A stretch of 64,000 nt of DNA from Henriciella sp. (GTDB taxonomy: Bacteria > Pseudomonadota > Alphaproteobacteria > Caulobacterales > Hyphomonadaceae), in the NCBI GenBank assembly GCA_013213785.1, contig JABSPZ010000011.1:1-64000 (forward strand), given 5' to 3'. The translations under genes were made by a program, and so were the position numbers. Of this stretch, positions 26,324-35,720 are shown in pieces. The notes under the pieces were generated by a model. That model worked only from the letters and a program-made list of their open reading frames with translations. It had not been told where the DNA came from and searched no databases. Position 1 is the first letter of the stretch, and every line of letters begins with the position of its first letter.

Positions 26324-27688
26324 TTGGCCACTGCTGCTGAACAACTCGCACGGAATATGAATTTTGGCACCTTTGCGAAAGCGAAGGATCTCCAAAACCG
26401 CATCCTGTTCACCTTGTTTGTGCTGTTCTTGTATCGGCTTGGGACTTATATCCCGCTGCCGGGGATTGACCCAGCTCAGTTCGCGACCCTGTTCGCGAGC
26501 CAGTCTGGCGGCATGCTCGGCAATATGAATATGTTTGCCGGCGGCGCGATTGAGCGAATGAGTATCTTCGCGCTCAACGTGATGCCGTACATTACCGCAT
26601 CGATTATTATTCAGATGATGACCTCATCTGTGCCGTCGCTTGAGAAGCTCAAGAAAGAAGGCGAATCAGGCCGGAAACAAATCAACCAGTACACGCGCTA
26701 CCTGACGCTCGCATTCGCGATTGTTCAGAGCTTTGGTATTTCAATGGGCCTCTCCGGCGCTGCTTATGACAGCATGCCACAATGGTTCTTCGTGCTGACC
26801 GCGGTGACGACCTTCACCGGTGGTACAATGTTCCTGATGTGGATGGGTGAACAGATCACGGCGCGCGGCGTCGGGAATGGTATCTCTCTTATCATCTTCG
26901 CTGGGATTATCGCCGAGATGCCTCGCGCGATCTTCAACCTGTTCAGCGGCTCGCGAGAGCAGGGCATCAATGTCGTCTTCGTTGTTGGCGTTGCGGCCTT
27001 GGTGATCGCACTGACTGTCTTCATCGTTTTCATCGAGCGCTCACAGCGACGCGTCTTGATCCAGTATCCAAAGCGCCAGCAGGCTGCGAACCAGGCCGCA
27101 CAAGGCCAAAGCTCGTTCATGCCGCTGAAGCTGAATACGTCTGGCGTTATCCCGCCGATCTTTGCGATCGCGATTCTTATGCTGCCTTTGACAGCTGTTG
27201 GGATCCTTGGCGGCAACACAGCGGTTGCGCCGGATGCGGCAACGGATGGCGGGTTCGTGGCTTGGATGGCGACAGCTTTCTCACCAGGCAGCTGGACCTA
27301 CATTATCACTTACGGTGTGTTGGTGGCGTTCTTTACGTTCTTCTACACCTCGATCATGTTCAACCCGGAAGAGACGGCGGACAATCTGCGCAAGTATGGC
27401 GGTTTTGTTCCTGGTATTCGTCCAGGCAAGAATACGGCGGCTTACTTCGATTATGTGCTTACGCGTCTGACAACGATCGGCGCGATTTACCTGGTCTTCG
27501 TTTGTTTGATGCCGGAAATTCTGCGCCGCTATGTGCCAGGCATTCCGTTCTATATTGGCGGAACAAGTCTGCTCATCGTGGTCTCAGTCACCATGGATAC
27601 GGTGACGCAGATTCAATCACACTTGATTGCTCACCAATATGAGGGTTTGATCAAGAAATCGCGGCTGGGAGGCAAGCGTAAGAAATGA
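26324..27688 (+). CDS. secY: Preprotein translocase subunit SecY
   Basis: Central channel protein of SecYEG, 454 aa with ten TM helices. LYRLGTYIPLPGIDPAQF in the first TM region, the plug/second helix and GGTMFLMWMGEQITARGVGNG are recognisable. The start is TTG at 26324, supported by GGAG upstream and by an N-terminus (MATAAEQLARNMNFGTFAKA) that looks typical of alphaproteobacterial SecY. The 3' end overlaps adk by 4 bp (ATGA). Confidence 0.98.
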   Translation: MATAAEQLARNMNFGTFAKAKDLQNRILFTLFVLFLYRLGTYIPLPGIDPAQFATLFASQSGGMLGNMNMFAGGAIERMSIFALNVMPYITASIIIQMMTSSVPSLEKLKKEGESGRKQINQYTRYLTLAFAIVQSFGISMGLSGAAYDSMPQWFFVLTAVTTFTGGTMFLMWMGEQITARGVGNGISLIIFAGIIAEMPRAIFNLFSGSREQGINVVFVVGVAALVIALTVFIVFIERSQRRVLIQYPKRQQAANQAAQGQSSFMPLKLNTSGVIPPIFAIAILMLPLTAVGILGGNTAVAPDAATDGGFVAWMATAFSPGSWTYIITYGVLVAFFTFFYTSIMFNPEETADNLRKYGGFVPGIRPGKNTAAYFDYVLTRLTTIGAIYLVFVCLMPEILRRYVPGIPFYIGGTSLLIVVSVTMDTVTQIQSHLIAHQYEGLIKKSRLGGKRKK

Positions 27689-28254
27689 ACCTGATCCTGT
27701 TTGGACCGCCAGCGGCCGGTAAAGGCACGCAGGCAAAGAAACTTGTCGCCGAGCGCGGCTATATCCAACTCTCAACCGGGGACATGCTACGGGCAGCCGT
27801 CGCGTCCGGATCAGAGCTGGGCAATAAAGTGAGATCTATCCTTGAATCAGGTGCTCTCGTTTCAGACGAGATCGTCATCGCGCTGATCGATGAGCAGCTC
27901 GATATGAATAAAGGCGCTGCAGGGTTCATCTATGATGGGTTCCCACGCACTGTCGGTCAGGCTGAAGCTTTGGATGCGCTGCTGGAAAGCCGCGGAGAAA
28001 AAGTCGATAGCGTCATTCGTCTCGTTGTAGATGAAGAAGCTTTGTTGGCCCGTGTGACCAAGCGTTTTGAAGAGCAGGGCCGGAAGGATGATAATCCTGA
28101 AACCTTCTCGGTTCGTCTGGAAAAGTACAATGCTGATACCGCGCCATTGGTACCGATCTATGCCGAGCGTGGGATTTTGCGTGAGGTTGACGGGATGGCG
28201 TCAATCGATGAGGTTAGTGGTGGAATTGAAGCAGCTTTGAAAGAGGCTGAATGA
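27685..28254 (+). CDS. adk: Adenylate kinase (short-LID type)
   Basis: Catalyses AMP + ATP to 2 ADP, 189 aa. P-loop GPPAAGKGTQAKKL, AMP-binding STGDMLRAAV and DGFPRTVGQAEAL. The LID is of the short type: after RVTKRFEEQGRKDDNPETF there is no Cys/His zinc site. Located at the usual spc-operon end after secY. Confidence 0.98.
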   Translation: MNLILFGPPAAGKGTQAKKLVAERGYIQLSTGDMLRAAVASGSELGNKVRSILESGALVSDEIVIALIDEQLDMNKGAAGFIYDGFPRTVGQAEALDALLESRGEKVDSVIRLVVDEEALLARVTKRFEEQGRKDDNPETFSVRLEKYNADTAPLVPIYAERGILREVDGMASIDEVSGGIEAALKEAE

Positions 28255-28280
28255 AGCTGCGTGAACCGCTGATTCAGTGG

Positions 28281-28308
28281 TTGACGTGGTAATTGTTGCG
28301 TCTATAAC
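28281..28308 (+). promoter_or_regulatory. Promoter for rpsM-rpsK-rpoA-rplQ
   Basis: TTGACG (28281-28286) and TATAAC (28303-28308) with a 16-bp spacer lie in the 149-bp gap between adk and rpsM, about 95 bp before the rpsM start. This is the best sigma-70-like promoter I see in the ribosomal cluster and would allow separate expression of the alpha operon. Confidence 0.55.
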
Positions 28309-28403
28309 GACGCACTTCGTTAAGAGGATGAGTCTGCAAGCGGGCAGCGGTGTTTTTGCTGTGCGAACTGCGGCTTTCTTTTTGAACTATTAGGAGACTG
28401 GCT

Positions 28404-28772
28404 TTGGCCCGTATTGCAGGCGTCAATATACCGACGAATAAGCGCGTTCCAATCGCGCTGCGTTACATTCATGGCATTGGCGCAGCCAAAGCCGACGAAA
28501 TTTGTGAGAAGATTGGCATCACCCCAGAGCGCCGTGTGGCAGATCTGTCTGATGCAGAGGTTATCAAAATCCGTGAAACGATTGATAGCGACTATATGGT
28601 GGAAGGTGACCTTCGCCGTGAAGTGTCGATGAATATCAAGCGTCTTATGGACCTTGGTTGCTATCGCGGTCTTCGTCATCGTAAGCGCCTGCCGGTTCGC
28701 GGCCAGCGCACGCACACCAACGCTCGGACCCGCAAGGGCCCAGCCAAGCCGATTGCCGGCAAGAAGAAATAG
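28404..28772 (+). CDS. rpsM: 30S ribosomal protein S13
   Basis: 122-aa head protein contacting tRNA and S19. [20 protein letters not shown] and the C-terminal [20 protein letters not shown] are canonical. Start codon is TTG at 28404 with GGAG eight bases before it; no suitable ATG exists, as the conserved ARIAGVNIP begins at once. Confidence 0.98.
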   Translation: MARIAGVNIPTNKRVPIALRYIHGIGAAKADEICEKIGITPERRVADLSDAEVIKIRETIDSDYMVEGDLRREVSMNIKRLMDLGCYRGLRHRKRLPVRGQRTHTNARTRKGPAKPIAGKKK

Positions 28773-28784
28773 GATCTTCGAGAG

Positions 28785-29174
28785 ATGGCCCGTCAGACAA
28801 CTCGCGTAGCACGCCGCGCCCGGAAGAATATCACTTCCGGCGTTGTGCATGTTAATTCAAGCTTCAACAACACGATGATCACGATCTCAGACGCACAGGG
28901 GAATGCCATTTCTTGGTCTTCTGCTGGCGCGATGGGCTTCAAAGGGTCTCGTAAGTCTACACCTTATGCCGCGCAGGTCGCAGCAGAGGATGCGGCCAAG
29001 AAAGCCATGGAGCATGGCCTTCAGACTGTTGAAGTGAATGTTCGTGGACCAGGTTCTGGCCGCGAGAGCGCTCTTCGCGCGCTTCAAGCTGCTGGCCTGA
29101 CCGTGACCGCGATCCGTGACACCACGCCGATCCCGCACAATGGCTGCCGCCCACCAAAGCGCCGCCGCGTATAG
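28785..29174 (+). CDS. rpsK: 30S ribosomal protein S11
   Basis: 129-aa platform protein. [19 protein letters not shown] and the invariant C-terminus [13 protein letters not shown] identify it. Confidence 0.98.
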   Translation: MARQTTRVARRARKNITSGVVHVNSSFNNTMITISDAQGNAISWSSAGAMGFKGSRKSTPYAAQVAAEDAAKKAMEHGLQTVEVNVRGPGSGRESALRALQAAGLTVTAIRDTTPIPHNGCRPPKRRRV

Positions 29175-29209
29175 TCCGTTATTAATCTGAATTTGCAGAA
29201 AGGCTGAGC

Positions 29210-30253
29210 ATGACCGAAGCCGAAGACATGATCGTAAATGACCGCAACTGGAAGGCGCTGATCCGCCCTAATCGTCCAGTTGTTGAGGGTGGCCGTGATG
29301 CAGCCCGTGTTGCTAAGCTTGTTGTTGAGCCGCTTGAGCGTGGCTTCGGAACGACTTTGGGCAATGCGCTGCGCCGCATTCTGCTGTCGTCTCTCCAGGG
29401 TGCTGCGATTACCGGTGTCCAAATTGACGGTGTTGTTCACGAGTTCTCTTCAATTCAGGGCGTGCGTGAAGACGTCACCACGATCATCCTGAACCTGAAG
29501 CAAGTCGCTGTTGATATGGTTTCTGATGCGCCGAAGCGCATGATCCTCAAAGCGTCTGGCAAAGGTGAGGTCAAAGCTGGCCAAATCGAAACGCCAGGTG
29601 ATGTAAAGATCCTCAACCCTGATCACGTGATTTGTACGCTTGACGACGGTGCAAACCTGCACATGGAATTCACCGTTGCGACCGGCAAAGGCTATGTTCC
29701 AGCGACTGAGAACCGTCCTGAAGATGCGCCAATCGGCTTCATCCCAGTGGACGCGATCTATTCGCCAGTTCGCCGCGTTGGCTACCAGGTTGAAGACACC
29801 CGTGAGGGAACAGTCCTCGACTATGACAAACTGACTTTGACGGTTGAGACAGACGGCTCAATCTCTCCAGAAGATGCCGTGGCTTATGCTGCACGCATCA
29901 TGCAAGACCAGCTTCAGCTGTTCATCACATTCGATGAGCCTGAGTCTGAGACATCTAGCCAGACGGAAGAGAGCGATCTCGGCTTCAACCCAGTTCTGCT
30001 TAAGAAAGTCGACGAGCTCGAGCTTTCTGTTCGCTCTGCAAACTGCTTGAAGAACGACAATATCGTTTACATTGGCGATCTGATCCAGAAGTCCGAAGCG
30101 GAAATGCTCCGCACCCCGAACTTCGGCCGCAAGTCGCTGAACGAAATCAAAGAAGTCTTGGCCGGAATGGGCCTTCACCTCGGTATGGATGTGCCAGATT
30201 GGCCGCCAGAAGACATCGAAGCCCTCGCCAAGAAATACGACGACCACCTATAG
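29210..30253 (+). CDS. rpoA: DNA-directed RNA polymerase subunit alpha
   Basis: 347-aa assembly scaffold of RNA polymerase. The N-terminal dimerisation domain includes [20 protein letters not shown]. The C-terminal DNA/activator-binding domain (about residues 262-330) includes [20 protein letters not shown] and [20 protein letters not shown]. 36 bp before rplQ. Confidence 0.98.
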   Translation: MTEAEDMIVNDRNWKALIRPNRPVVEGGRDAARVAKLVVEPLERGFGTTLGNALRRILLSSLQGAAITGVQIDGVVHEFSSIQGVREDVTTIILNLKQVAVDMVSDAPKRMILKASGKGEVKAGQIETPGDVKILNPDHVICTLDDGANLHMEFTVATGKGYVPATENRPEDAPIGFIPVDAIYSPVRRVGYQVEDTREGTVLDYDKLTLTVETDGSISPEDAVAYAARIMQDQLQLFITFDEPESETSSQTEESDLGFNPVLLKKVDELELSVRSANCLKNDNIVYIGDLIQKSEAEMLRTPNFGRKSLNEIKEVLAGMGLHLGMDVPDWPPEDIEALAKKYDDHL

Positions 30254-30289
30254 GAGTGTATGCCCGAGAGGGCACGCAAGGAGACCAAC

Positions 30290-30712
30290 ATGCGCCACGG
30301 CATCGCACATCGTAAGCTGAACCGCACAGCCTCACACCGTAAGGCGATGTTTGCCAATATGGCGGCATCTCTCATCGAGCACGAGCAGATCGTAACAACT
30401 CTGCCTAAAGCGAAAGAGATGAAGCCGTTTATGGACAAGCTGATCACACTCGCGAAGCGCGGCGACCTGCACGCGCGTCGTCAGGCGATCTCTAAAGTTC
30501 GCGACGAAGCCGCTGTTCGCAAACTCTTCGACGTTTTCGGCGAGCGCTACAAGGATCGTGAAGGCGGTTACACCCGCGTTCTCAAAGCCGGCTTCCGCCA
30601 TGGCGACAACGCTCCACGCGCGGTCATTGAGCTCGTAGATCGTGACGAAGACGCTCGCGGCGCAGCAGACCGTGCTCGCCACGAAGCTGAGCTGGAGGCG
30701 ATGGACGAATAG
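30290..30712 (+). CDS. rplQ: 50S ribosomal protein L17
   Basis: 140-aa protein, last of the ribosomal cluster. [20 protein letters not shown] and [19 protein letters not shown] are typical. The ATG at 30290 has AAGGAG upstream; an open frame from 30260 adds ten residues that do not belong to the family. Confidence 0.97.
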   Translation: MRHGIAHRKLNRTASHRKAMFANMAASLIEHEQIVTTLPKAKEMKPFMDKLITLAKRGDLHARRQAISKVRDEAAVRKLFDVFGERYKDREGGYTRVLKAGFRHGDNAPRAVIELVDRDEDARGAADRARHEAELEAMDE

Positions 30713-30737
30713 TTCCGCCTGTCAGGCAAGAAAGACA

Positions 30738-30770
30738 AAGCCCGCACCTTACTAGGTGCGGGCTTTTTTC
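30738..30770 (+). terminator. Rho-independent terminator of the ribosomal cluster
   Basis: AAGCCCGCACCT pairs with AGGTGCGGGCTT around a TACT loop and runs into six T, 25 bp after rplQ. Confidence 0.94.
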
Positions 30771-30792
30771 ATTTCCGGGGTGCTAATGCGGT

Positions 30793-32736
30793 TTAGGCGA
30801 CGGAGGAGACCTGACCGCGAATAATTTCAAGGCATTCGGCAGCGGGCATTGGTTTATAGTAGAAATAGCCCTGCACATATTTGCAGCCAAAACGTTGGAT
30901 CTCAGTCAGCTGCTCTTGCGTCTCAACGCCTTCTGCAACGACTTCTGCTCCTAGGGCGCGCGCCAATTGAACACTAGAGCGAAACACACCCGCATATTTC
31001 TTATTGTCACCGACATGCTCAACAATCGACTTGTCGACTTTCACGCGGTGGATCGGCAGTTTGGCGAGGCGGTGGATGTTCGAGTATCCGACCCCATAAT
31101 CATCAAGCGCAATCCGCACGCCCGCCAAACAGAGCGTTTGCAGGTTTTGATGCGCAATGGCCATGCTGCTCAGGCGCTCAGTTTCAGTGATTTCAACCCA
31201 GACTTGGCTGAAAGGAATGTTGTACTCAGCGATCTGTTTAAGCAGCGCATCTGCGAAGTCGCTGGCAGCCAAATCTACAGGTGAAACGTTCAGAGACACA
31301 CTTTCGATCCAACCTTGCCTCAAGGCTGGGCCCATTTGGTCTAAGGCCATGGATCTAATCTGGTACTCAATTTCCTGCCCGAGCCCGCATTCGCGACCGA
31401 TACTCAGGAATTCCATCGGATTGACCGGGCCCAGAGTTTCGTGATGCCAGCGTGCAAGCACTTCCACAGACTTAATCACTTGCCCTTCCGGTTGTACGAT
31501 CGGCTGGAAGTGAACGGCGAGTGTGTTTTGATACTCACGTGACAAGAGCGATGACTGAATGGTGCGGCGACGCAAGACGGCTTCATCAATGCGGTTGTTA
31601 TAAACAGACAGGCTTCCGCGTCCGGACCGTTTGGCATCCAGAAGCGATGCAGATGCGTTACGGCGGAGATCCGCTAGATTCTCGGCATCAACGGGATAGC
31701 GCGATACACCGACTGAGCCAGAGACTTGGATGACGCGGCCCTGATAATTGATCGGGCGATAGATGATGTCGCGTGCCGTTGTGATATCCGCCGCAATGTC
31801 AGCCAGGTGCGCGTCTGCGTTCCACTGTTTATTGTCGACCAGGATCGCAAACTCGTCTCCACCGACGCGTCCGGCTGAGAGAATGTTCTTGAGGCGCGCC
31901 ACGCGGTGTCCGATGCGGCGAAGCACGGCGTCCCCCGTCATGTGACCATGGCGGTCATTGATGCCCTTAAAGTCGTCGAGATCGAACAAGATTAGCGTGA
32001 GGGCGCTGTCCTCCTCTTCACGTGCCTGCATGGCCGCTTCAATGTCGAGATCAAATCCAGCTCGGTTCCGAAGACGCGTCAAAGCATCGGTTTCCGCGTT
32101 TGAACGAAGATCTTTGAGCGTTTTATCGACCAATAGATGCGCAGGAAAGAAGATGAGCCACGCTTCCAGCAGGATCACCGCCGCTGCGATAAGGAGAGTC
32201 AGATGTTGTAATTGCTGCGCCCATTGAGCCTGCCTCTGAACGCGTCGTTCGAACGCCATCGCGGCTTCATCAAGGCGCTCAAGAACTTCACCAGAGCCTT
32301 TTTCTCTAAGCTCAGCGAATACGGCGTGCGGATAATCATTGGTCGGAATCTCTCGCGCGATTGCGATATAGTTTTGGACCATTTCATGCGTCGACGGTGT
32401 CCGCGACAAATAGAGATGTCCTAGACTAGCTTCTTGCGCCGCATCTTCCATGAGTTTGAAGTGTGACTGCTCAAACTCATCAATTGTGTCGTAGAGTTTT
32501 TCGGCGACGGCAGGATGACTGTAGGAGACATAATCCTGCGCGCGCAGAATGATCTGTAGAGACAGCATACGCTGCTTACCACTGGTATCGATAACCTGGG
32601 CATCCCGCTCAGCCTTGGCCAAAGCGTTCGATTCAATCATGTGGCTAGAAAGAAGGAACGCAAGGATGATCACGAGCGCTATGCCATAGCGCTTCCAGAG
32701 ATTTCCTGGGTCCTTGTTCAAGCGTAAACTAAACAA
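30793..32736 (-). CDS. Membrane sensor GGDEF/EAL cyclic-di-GMP protein
   Basis: 647-aa protein. An N-terminal TM helix (about residues 13-31) is followed by a periplasmic helical sensor with IDTSGKQRMLSLQIILRAQ, typical of PilJ/NarX-like domains, then a second TM (about 178-198). The GGDEF domain has an intact GRVGGDEFAIL active site. The EAL domain starts with EVLARWHH (EVL variant of EAL) and keeps ITETERLSS, DDYGVGYSN, KVDKSIV and AEGVET, so phosphodiesterase activity is plausible. The start is TTG at 32736 with GGAG six bases upstream. It likely links an envelope signal to motile/sessile switching. Confidence 0.9.
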   Translation of the reverse strand: MFSLRLNKDPGNLWKRYGIALVIILAFLLSSHMIESNALAKAERDAQVIDTSGKQRMLSLQIILRAQDYVSYSHPAVAEKLYDTIDEFEQSHFKLMEDAAQEASLGHLYLSRTPSTHEMVQNYIAIAREIPTNDYPHAVFAELREKGSGEVLERLDEAAMAFERRVQRQAQWAQQLQHLTLLIAAAVILLEAWLIFFPAHLLVDKTLKDLRSNAETDALTRLRNRAGFDLDIEAAMQAREEEDSALTLILFDLDDFKGINDRHGHMTGDAVLRRIGHRVARLKNILSAGRVGGDEFAILVDNKQWNADAHLADIAADITTARDIIYRPINYQGRVIQVSGSVGVSRYPVDAENLADLRRNASASLLDAKRSGRGSLSVYNNRIDEAVLRRRTIQSSLLSREYQNTLAVHFQPIVQPEGQVIKSVEVLARWHHETLGPVNPMEFLSIGRECGLGQEIEYQIRSMALDQMGPALRQGWIESVSLNVSPVDLAASDFADALLKQIAEYNIPFSQVWVEITETERLSSMAIAHQNLQTLCLAGVRIALDDYGVGYSNIHRLAKLPIHRVKVDKSIVEHVGDNKKYAGVFRSSVQLARALGAEVVAEGVETQEQLTEIQRFGCKYVQGYFYYKPMPAAECLEIIRGQVSSVA

Positions 32737-32949
32737 AATTCACTCCGTTCAGAGTGTGTCCCTACCACTCAAGGTAGAAAATAAGGTAAACGCGCGCTGT
32801 TTAAATTGTCTGGAGCTGTAATAGATATTGAACCGAATTAAGGTGGGCACGATGGGCGAGATCTGAACTTGCCCTTAGGTCGTCATTGGCAATACCTCCT
32901 CCAGAGCCTACGCTCCTCAAAAATCGAAACAATGAAGAGGAGGGAAGCC

Positions 32950-33858
32950 GTGAAAGATTTTAGCGGAAAACTGGCAGTGATCACCGGCGGCGGCACAGGC
33001 ATAGGACGCGCGCTCACCAAGCAGCTCGCTTCAGAAGGCTGCAGCGTGGCAATGTGCGATATCTCCGAGGCGGATATGGAAGAGAGCTGCGCCTTTGCCA
33101 TGGACGGAGCACCTCAAGGCGTTCGAGTGACGGGATTTCGCGCCGACGTCGCGATTGAAGCCCAACTCAACAATTTCCGAGACGACACGCTCGAGCGCCA
33201 CGAGACCGATCACATCCATCTCCTCTTTAACAATGCCGGTATTGGCGGCGGTGGCAGCTTCGTCGACACACCGCGCGATGTATGGGAACGAACCTTCGGC
33301 GTCTGCTGGTACGGCGTCTACTATTCAGCGCGCGCCTTTTTGCCTGCGCTGAAACGTGCGGACGAAGGGCATATGATCAATGTCAGTTCGGTGAATGGGT
33401 TTTGGGCCAGCCTTGGGCCGGAAACATCCCACACGTCTTATTCGGCAGCGAAGTTTGCCGTCAAAGGGTTCACTGAGGCTTTGGTCAATGATTTCCGAAA
33501 CAATGCGCCGAATCTCAAGGCGAGCGTTGTGATGCCCGGTCATATCGGTACCAATATTGCGCTCAACACGACGCGCGAGTTTGGAGACCTTCTGGACGAT
33601 GATATTCCAAACAATGACCCCGAAATCGCAGATGATGCCCAAGCCCGAGGGGAAGCGTTCCGCGACAATGGTCTCGATCCTGCGGAAGCTGCGAGCATTA
33701 TTTTGCAAGGCGTGCGCGACGAACGGTGGCGCATCCTCGTTGGACCCGATGCGCAAGCGCTTGATCAGGCTGTGCGCGACGCGCCCGAAGAGGCCTATGA
33801 GCAAGAATTTATGCTGACCAGGGTGGCGCCTATTTTACCGCAACTCGTCTCGGACTAA
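32950..33858 (+). CDS. Short-chain dehydrogenase/reductase
   Basis: 302-aa classical SDR. The NAD(P)-binding motif is ITGGGTGIGRAL, the NNAG motif is present in FNNAGIGGGG, and the catalytic Tyr/Lys pair lies in SYSAAKFAVKGF with the Ser before it. The GTG at 32950 is preferred, as AGGAGGG stands six bases before it; an in-frame ATG at 32932 is possible. Substrate unknown; the neighbourhood is rich in lipid-type oxidoreductases. Confidence 0.86.
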   Translation: MKDFSGKLAVITGGGTGIGRALTKQLASEGCSVAMCDISEADMEESCAFAMDGAPQGVRVTGFRADVAIEAQLNNFRDDTLERHETDHIHLLFNNAGIGGGGSFVDTPRDVWERTFGVCWYGVYYSARAFLPALKRADEGHMINVSSVNGFWASLGPETSHTSYSAAKFAVKGFTEALVNDFRNNAPNLKASVVMPGHIGTNIALNTTREFGDLLDDDIPNNDPEIADDAQARGEAFRDNGLDPAEAASIILQGVRDERWRILVGPDAQALDQAVRDAPEEAYEQEFMLTRVAPILPQLVSD

Positions 33859-33903
33859 ATCCTGGCCCTAGGATTTCCAAACGCGTGTGCTAGGGCACAT
33901 AGC

Positions 33904-34914
33904 ATGAAAGCCTTCTTCTCTCAGCACCAATCAAAGCATGCGCCCGAGCTGGAACTCCAGAATGGGGAACTTGTGCCGCACGCAGAAAGCCAAGCGCGGG
34001 TGGATGCGATCCGAGGCGTTTTGAAGGATGTCGAAACACCCACCAATTTTGGTTTGGAGCCAATCCTTGCCGTGCACGAAGCAGGCTATGTCGATTTTCT
34101 GAAGCGGGTGCATCGCGATTGGTTTGCTGCTGGACGGCCAGGTGATGCCTTTCCTTATGTGTTTCCGATCCGAGGGCGCCGTCCATTAAACCTCTCAAGG
34201 ATCGATGCTGAACTTGGGCAGTATGCTTATGATTGCGGGACACCGGTCGCGGAAGGGACTTGGGACACCGTCTATTGGAGCGCTCAAAGCGCGCTTTCGG
34301 CGCTAGAGCATGTGATGGACGGTGCGCGGGCCGCCTTTGCCTTTTGCCGGCCTCCAGGCCACCATGCCGGGGCGGACTATATGGGCGGCTATTCCTATTT
34401 GAATAATGCCGCGATCTGCGCCGAGCGGGCTCTGGCGCAGGGGGCGAGCAAAGTCGCTGTGCTGGATGTCGATTACCACCATGGAAACGGCACCCAGGAT
34501 ATTTTCTATGCGCGCGAGGATGTTTTGACCGTGTCTCTCCACGCGGATCCGAAAACAGATTACCCGTTCTATTGGGGGCATGCAGATGAAACGGGTGAAG
34601 GGCAGGGGGCTGGCTTTAGCCTCAACCTGCCAATGCCGCGTGGAACACTCTGGAGCGAGTATCAAGCCAGGCTTGTGCAAGCGATTGAGCGCGTTCAAGC
34701 CTTCTCACCGGACCTGCTCATCGTGCCTTACGGCGCCGACACCTATGCCGGAGACCCGATTAGCTATTTCAGCATCGAGACAGCGGAATACACAGACATG
34801 GCGAGACTGATTGCGCGCCTCGATCTGCCGACCCTAATCTGCATGGAAGGCGGTTATGCCGTCGATGCGCTCGGCGCGAATGTCACCGCGTTTTTGGATG
34901 GGTTTGAGACCTAG
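33904..34914 (+). CDS. Histone deacetylase superfamily protein, acetylpolyamine amidohydrolase-like
   Basis: 336-aa zinc amidohydrolase. The arginase/deacetylase-fold motifs are RPPGHHAG (paired catalytic His), GGYSYLNNAAI, DVDYHHGNGTQDIFY (zinc ligands Asp and His), SLHADP, PYGADTYAGDP (third zinc ligand Asp) and EGGY (transition-state Tyr). The DYHHGNGTQDIFY and HADP segments look like bacterial acetylpolyamine amidohydrolases, which remove acetyl groups from acetylated putrescine or spermidine. The last bases overlap the end of the convergent hydrolase gene. Confidence 0.88.
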   Translation: MKAFFSQHQSKHAPELELQNGELVPHAESQARVDAIRGVLKDVETPTNFGLEPILAVHEAGYVDFLKRVHRDWFAAGRPGDAFPYVFPIRGRRPLNLSRIDAELGQYAYDCGTPVAEGTWDTVYWSAQSALSALEHVMDGARAAFAFCRPPGHHAGADYMGGYSYLNNAAICAERALAQGASKVAVLDVDYHHGNGTQDIFYAREDVLTVSLHADPKTDYPFYWGHADETGEGQGAGFSLNLPMPRGTLWSEYQARLVQAIERVQAFSPDLLIVPYGADTYAGDPISYFSIETAEYTDMARLIARLDLPTLICMEGGYAVDALGANVTAFLDGFET

Positions 34915-35645
34915 GCCCAATGCTGCTTCAGCGCGCCCGCCAAGACATCGGCGCGTTCGATGATTGACCAATGCCCGGTTTTCTCTTGCTTTAAGAGTTT
35001 CGCGCCGGTCGCTGCGCAGAATTTATCGGCAATTTCGACCGGCACATATGGATCATCCACGCCCCAAAAAACCATGCCTCGCTCAGGTAGGTTTTTGGTC
35101 TCCGGCCACCAATCACTGCCGGCGGTCTTGGCGGAGCGATAGAGAGGAAGAATAGACTTCTTCATATGCGACGACCAATGGCTGGCCTCTTTTGAGGCGA
35201 GATCAGCGGGAATACCTGACGCATGGAGCGCTTTGCAGAGTTGTTCTTTGCGGGTGATGGCTGTGATCATCTCGCCGATCACGGGAGTCTGCCACATCCG
35301 GGCCATGGAGTGCCACTTATAGTCGGGATGGGGCAAAGCATTCGCCACGCACCAGGTACGTACCAGTTCTGGCTTTAGGCTTGCGGCGCGAACCGTAATG
35401 ATCGCCCCCCAATCATGACCGACCAAGTCCACCGGGCCTTGCGCATTATGAGCTGTTTCAATCTCAGAAATGTACCAATCGACATATTCTTCTTTGGTCG
35501 AGCCAAACCCTTGCGGCGCGGGCGAGACGAAGCCTGGCATGGCGGGCGCGCGGTAATCGTCCTCACCTAGGCCAAGTTCCGCGATCAGCGGGTCCCACAT
35601 GCTAGGCGTGTCTGGAACCCCATGCAGAAACAGTTTCATTGGCAT
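34911..35645 (-). CDS. Alpha/beta hydrolase
   Basis: 244-aa protein with the fold's core motifs: HGVPDTPSMWDPL (oxyanion region), GHDWGAII (nucleophile elbow with Asp), the acid region GVDDPYVPVEIA and the base His in KTGHWSIIERAD. The Asp nucleophile followed by Trp resembles epoxide hydrolases and haloacetate dehalogenases. Start ATG at 35645. The 3' end overlaps the deacetylase gene by 4 bp, convergent. Confidence 0.84.
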   Translation of the reverse strand: MPMKLFLHGVPDTPSMWDPLIAELGLGEDDYRAPAMPGFVSPAPQGFGSTKEEYVDWYISEIETAHNAQGPVDLVGHDWGAIITVRAASLKPELVRTWCVANALPHPDYKWHSMARMWQTPVIGEMITAITRKEQLCKALHASGIPADLASKEASHWSSHMKKSILPLYRSAKTAGSDWWPETKNLPERGMVFWGVDDPYVPVEIADKFCAATGAKLLKQEKTGHWSIIERADVLAGALKQHWA

Positions 35646-35720
35646 CTCGCTTCCCCTAAGTCAGACTTGTTTCGCAGCAGTTTGAGGGACATTGTGCACG
35701 AGAACAAGGAGGAGACTCGA

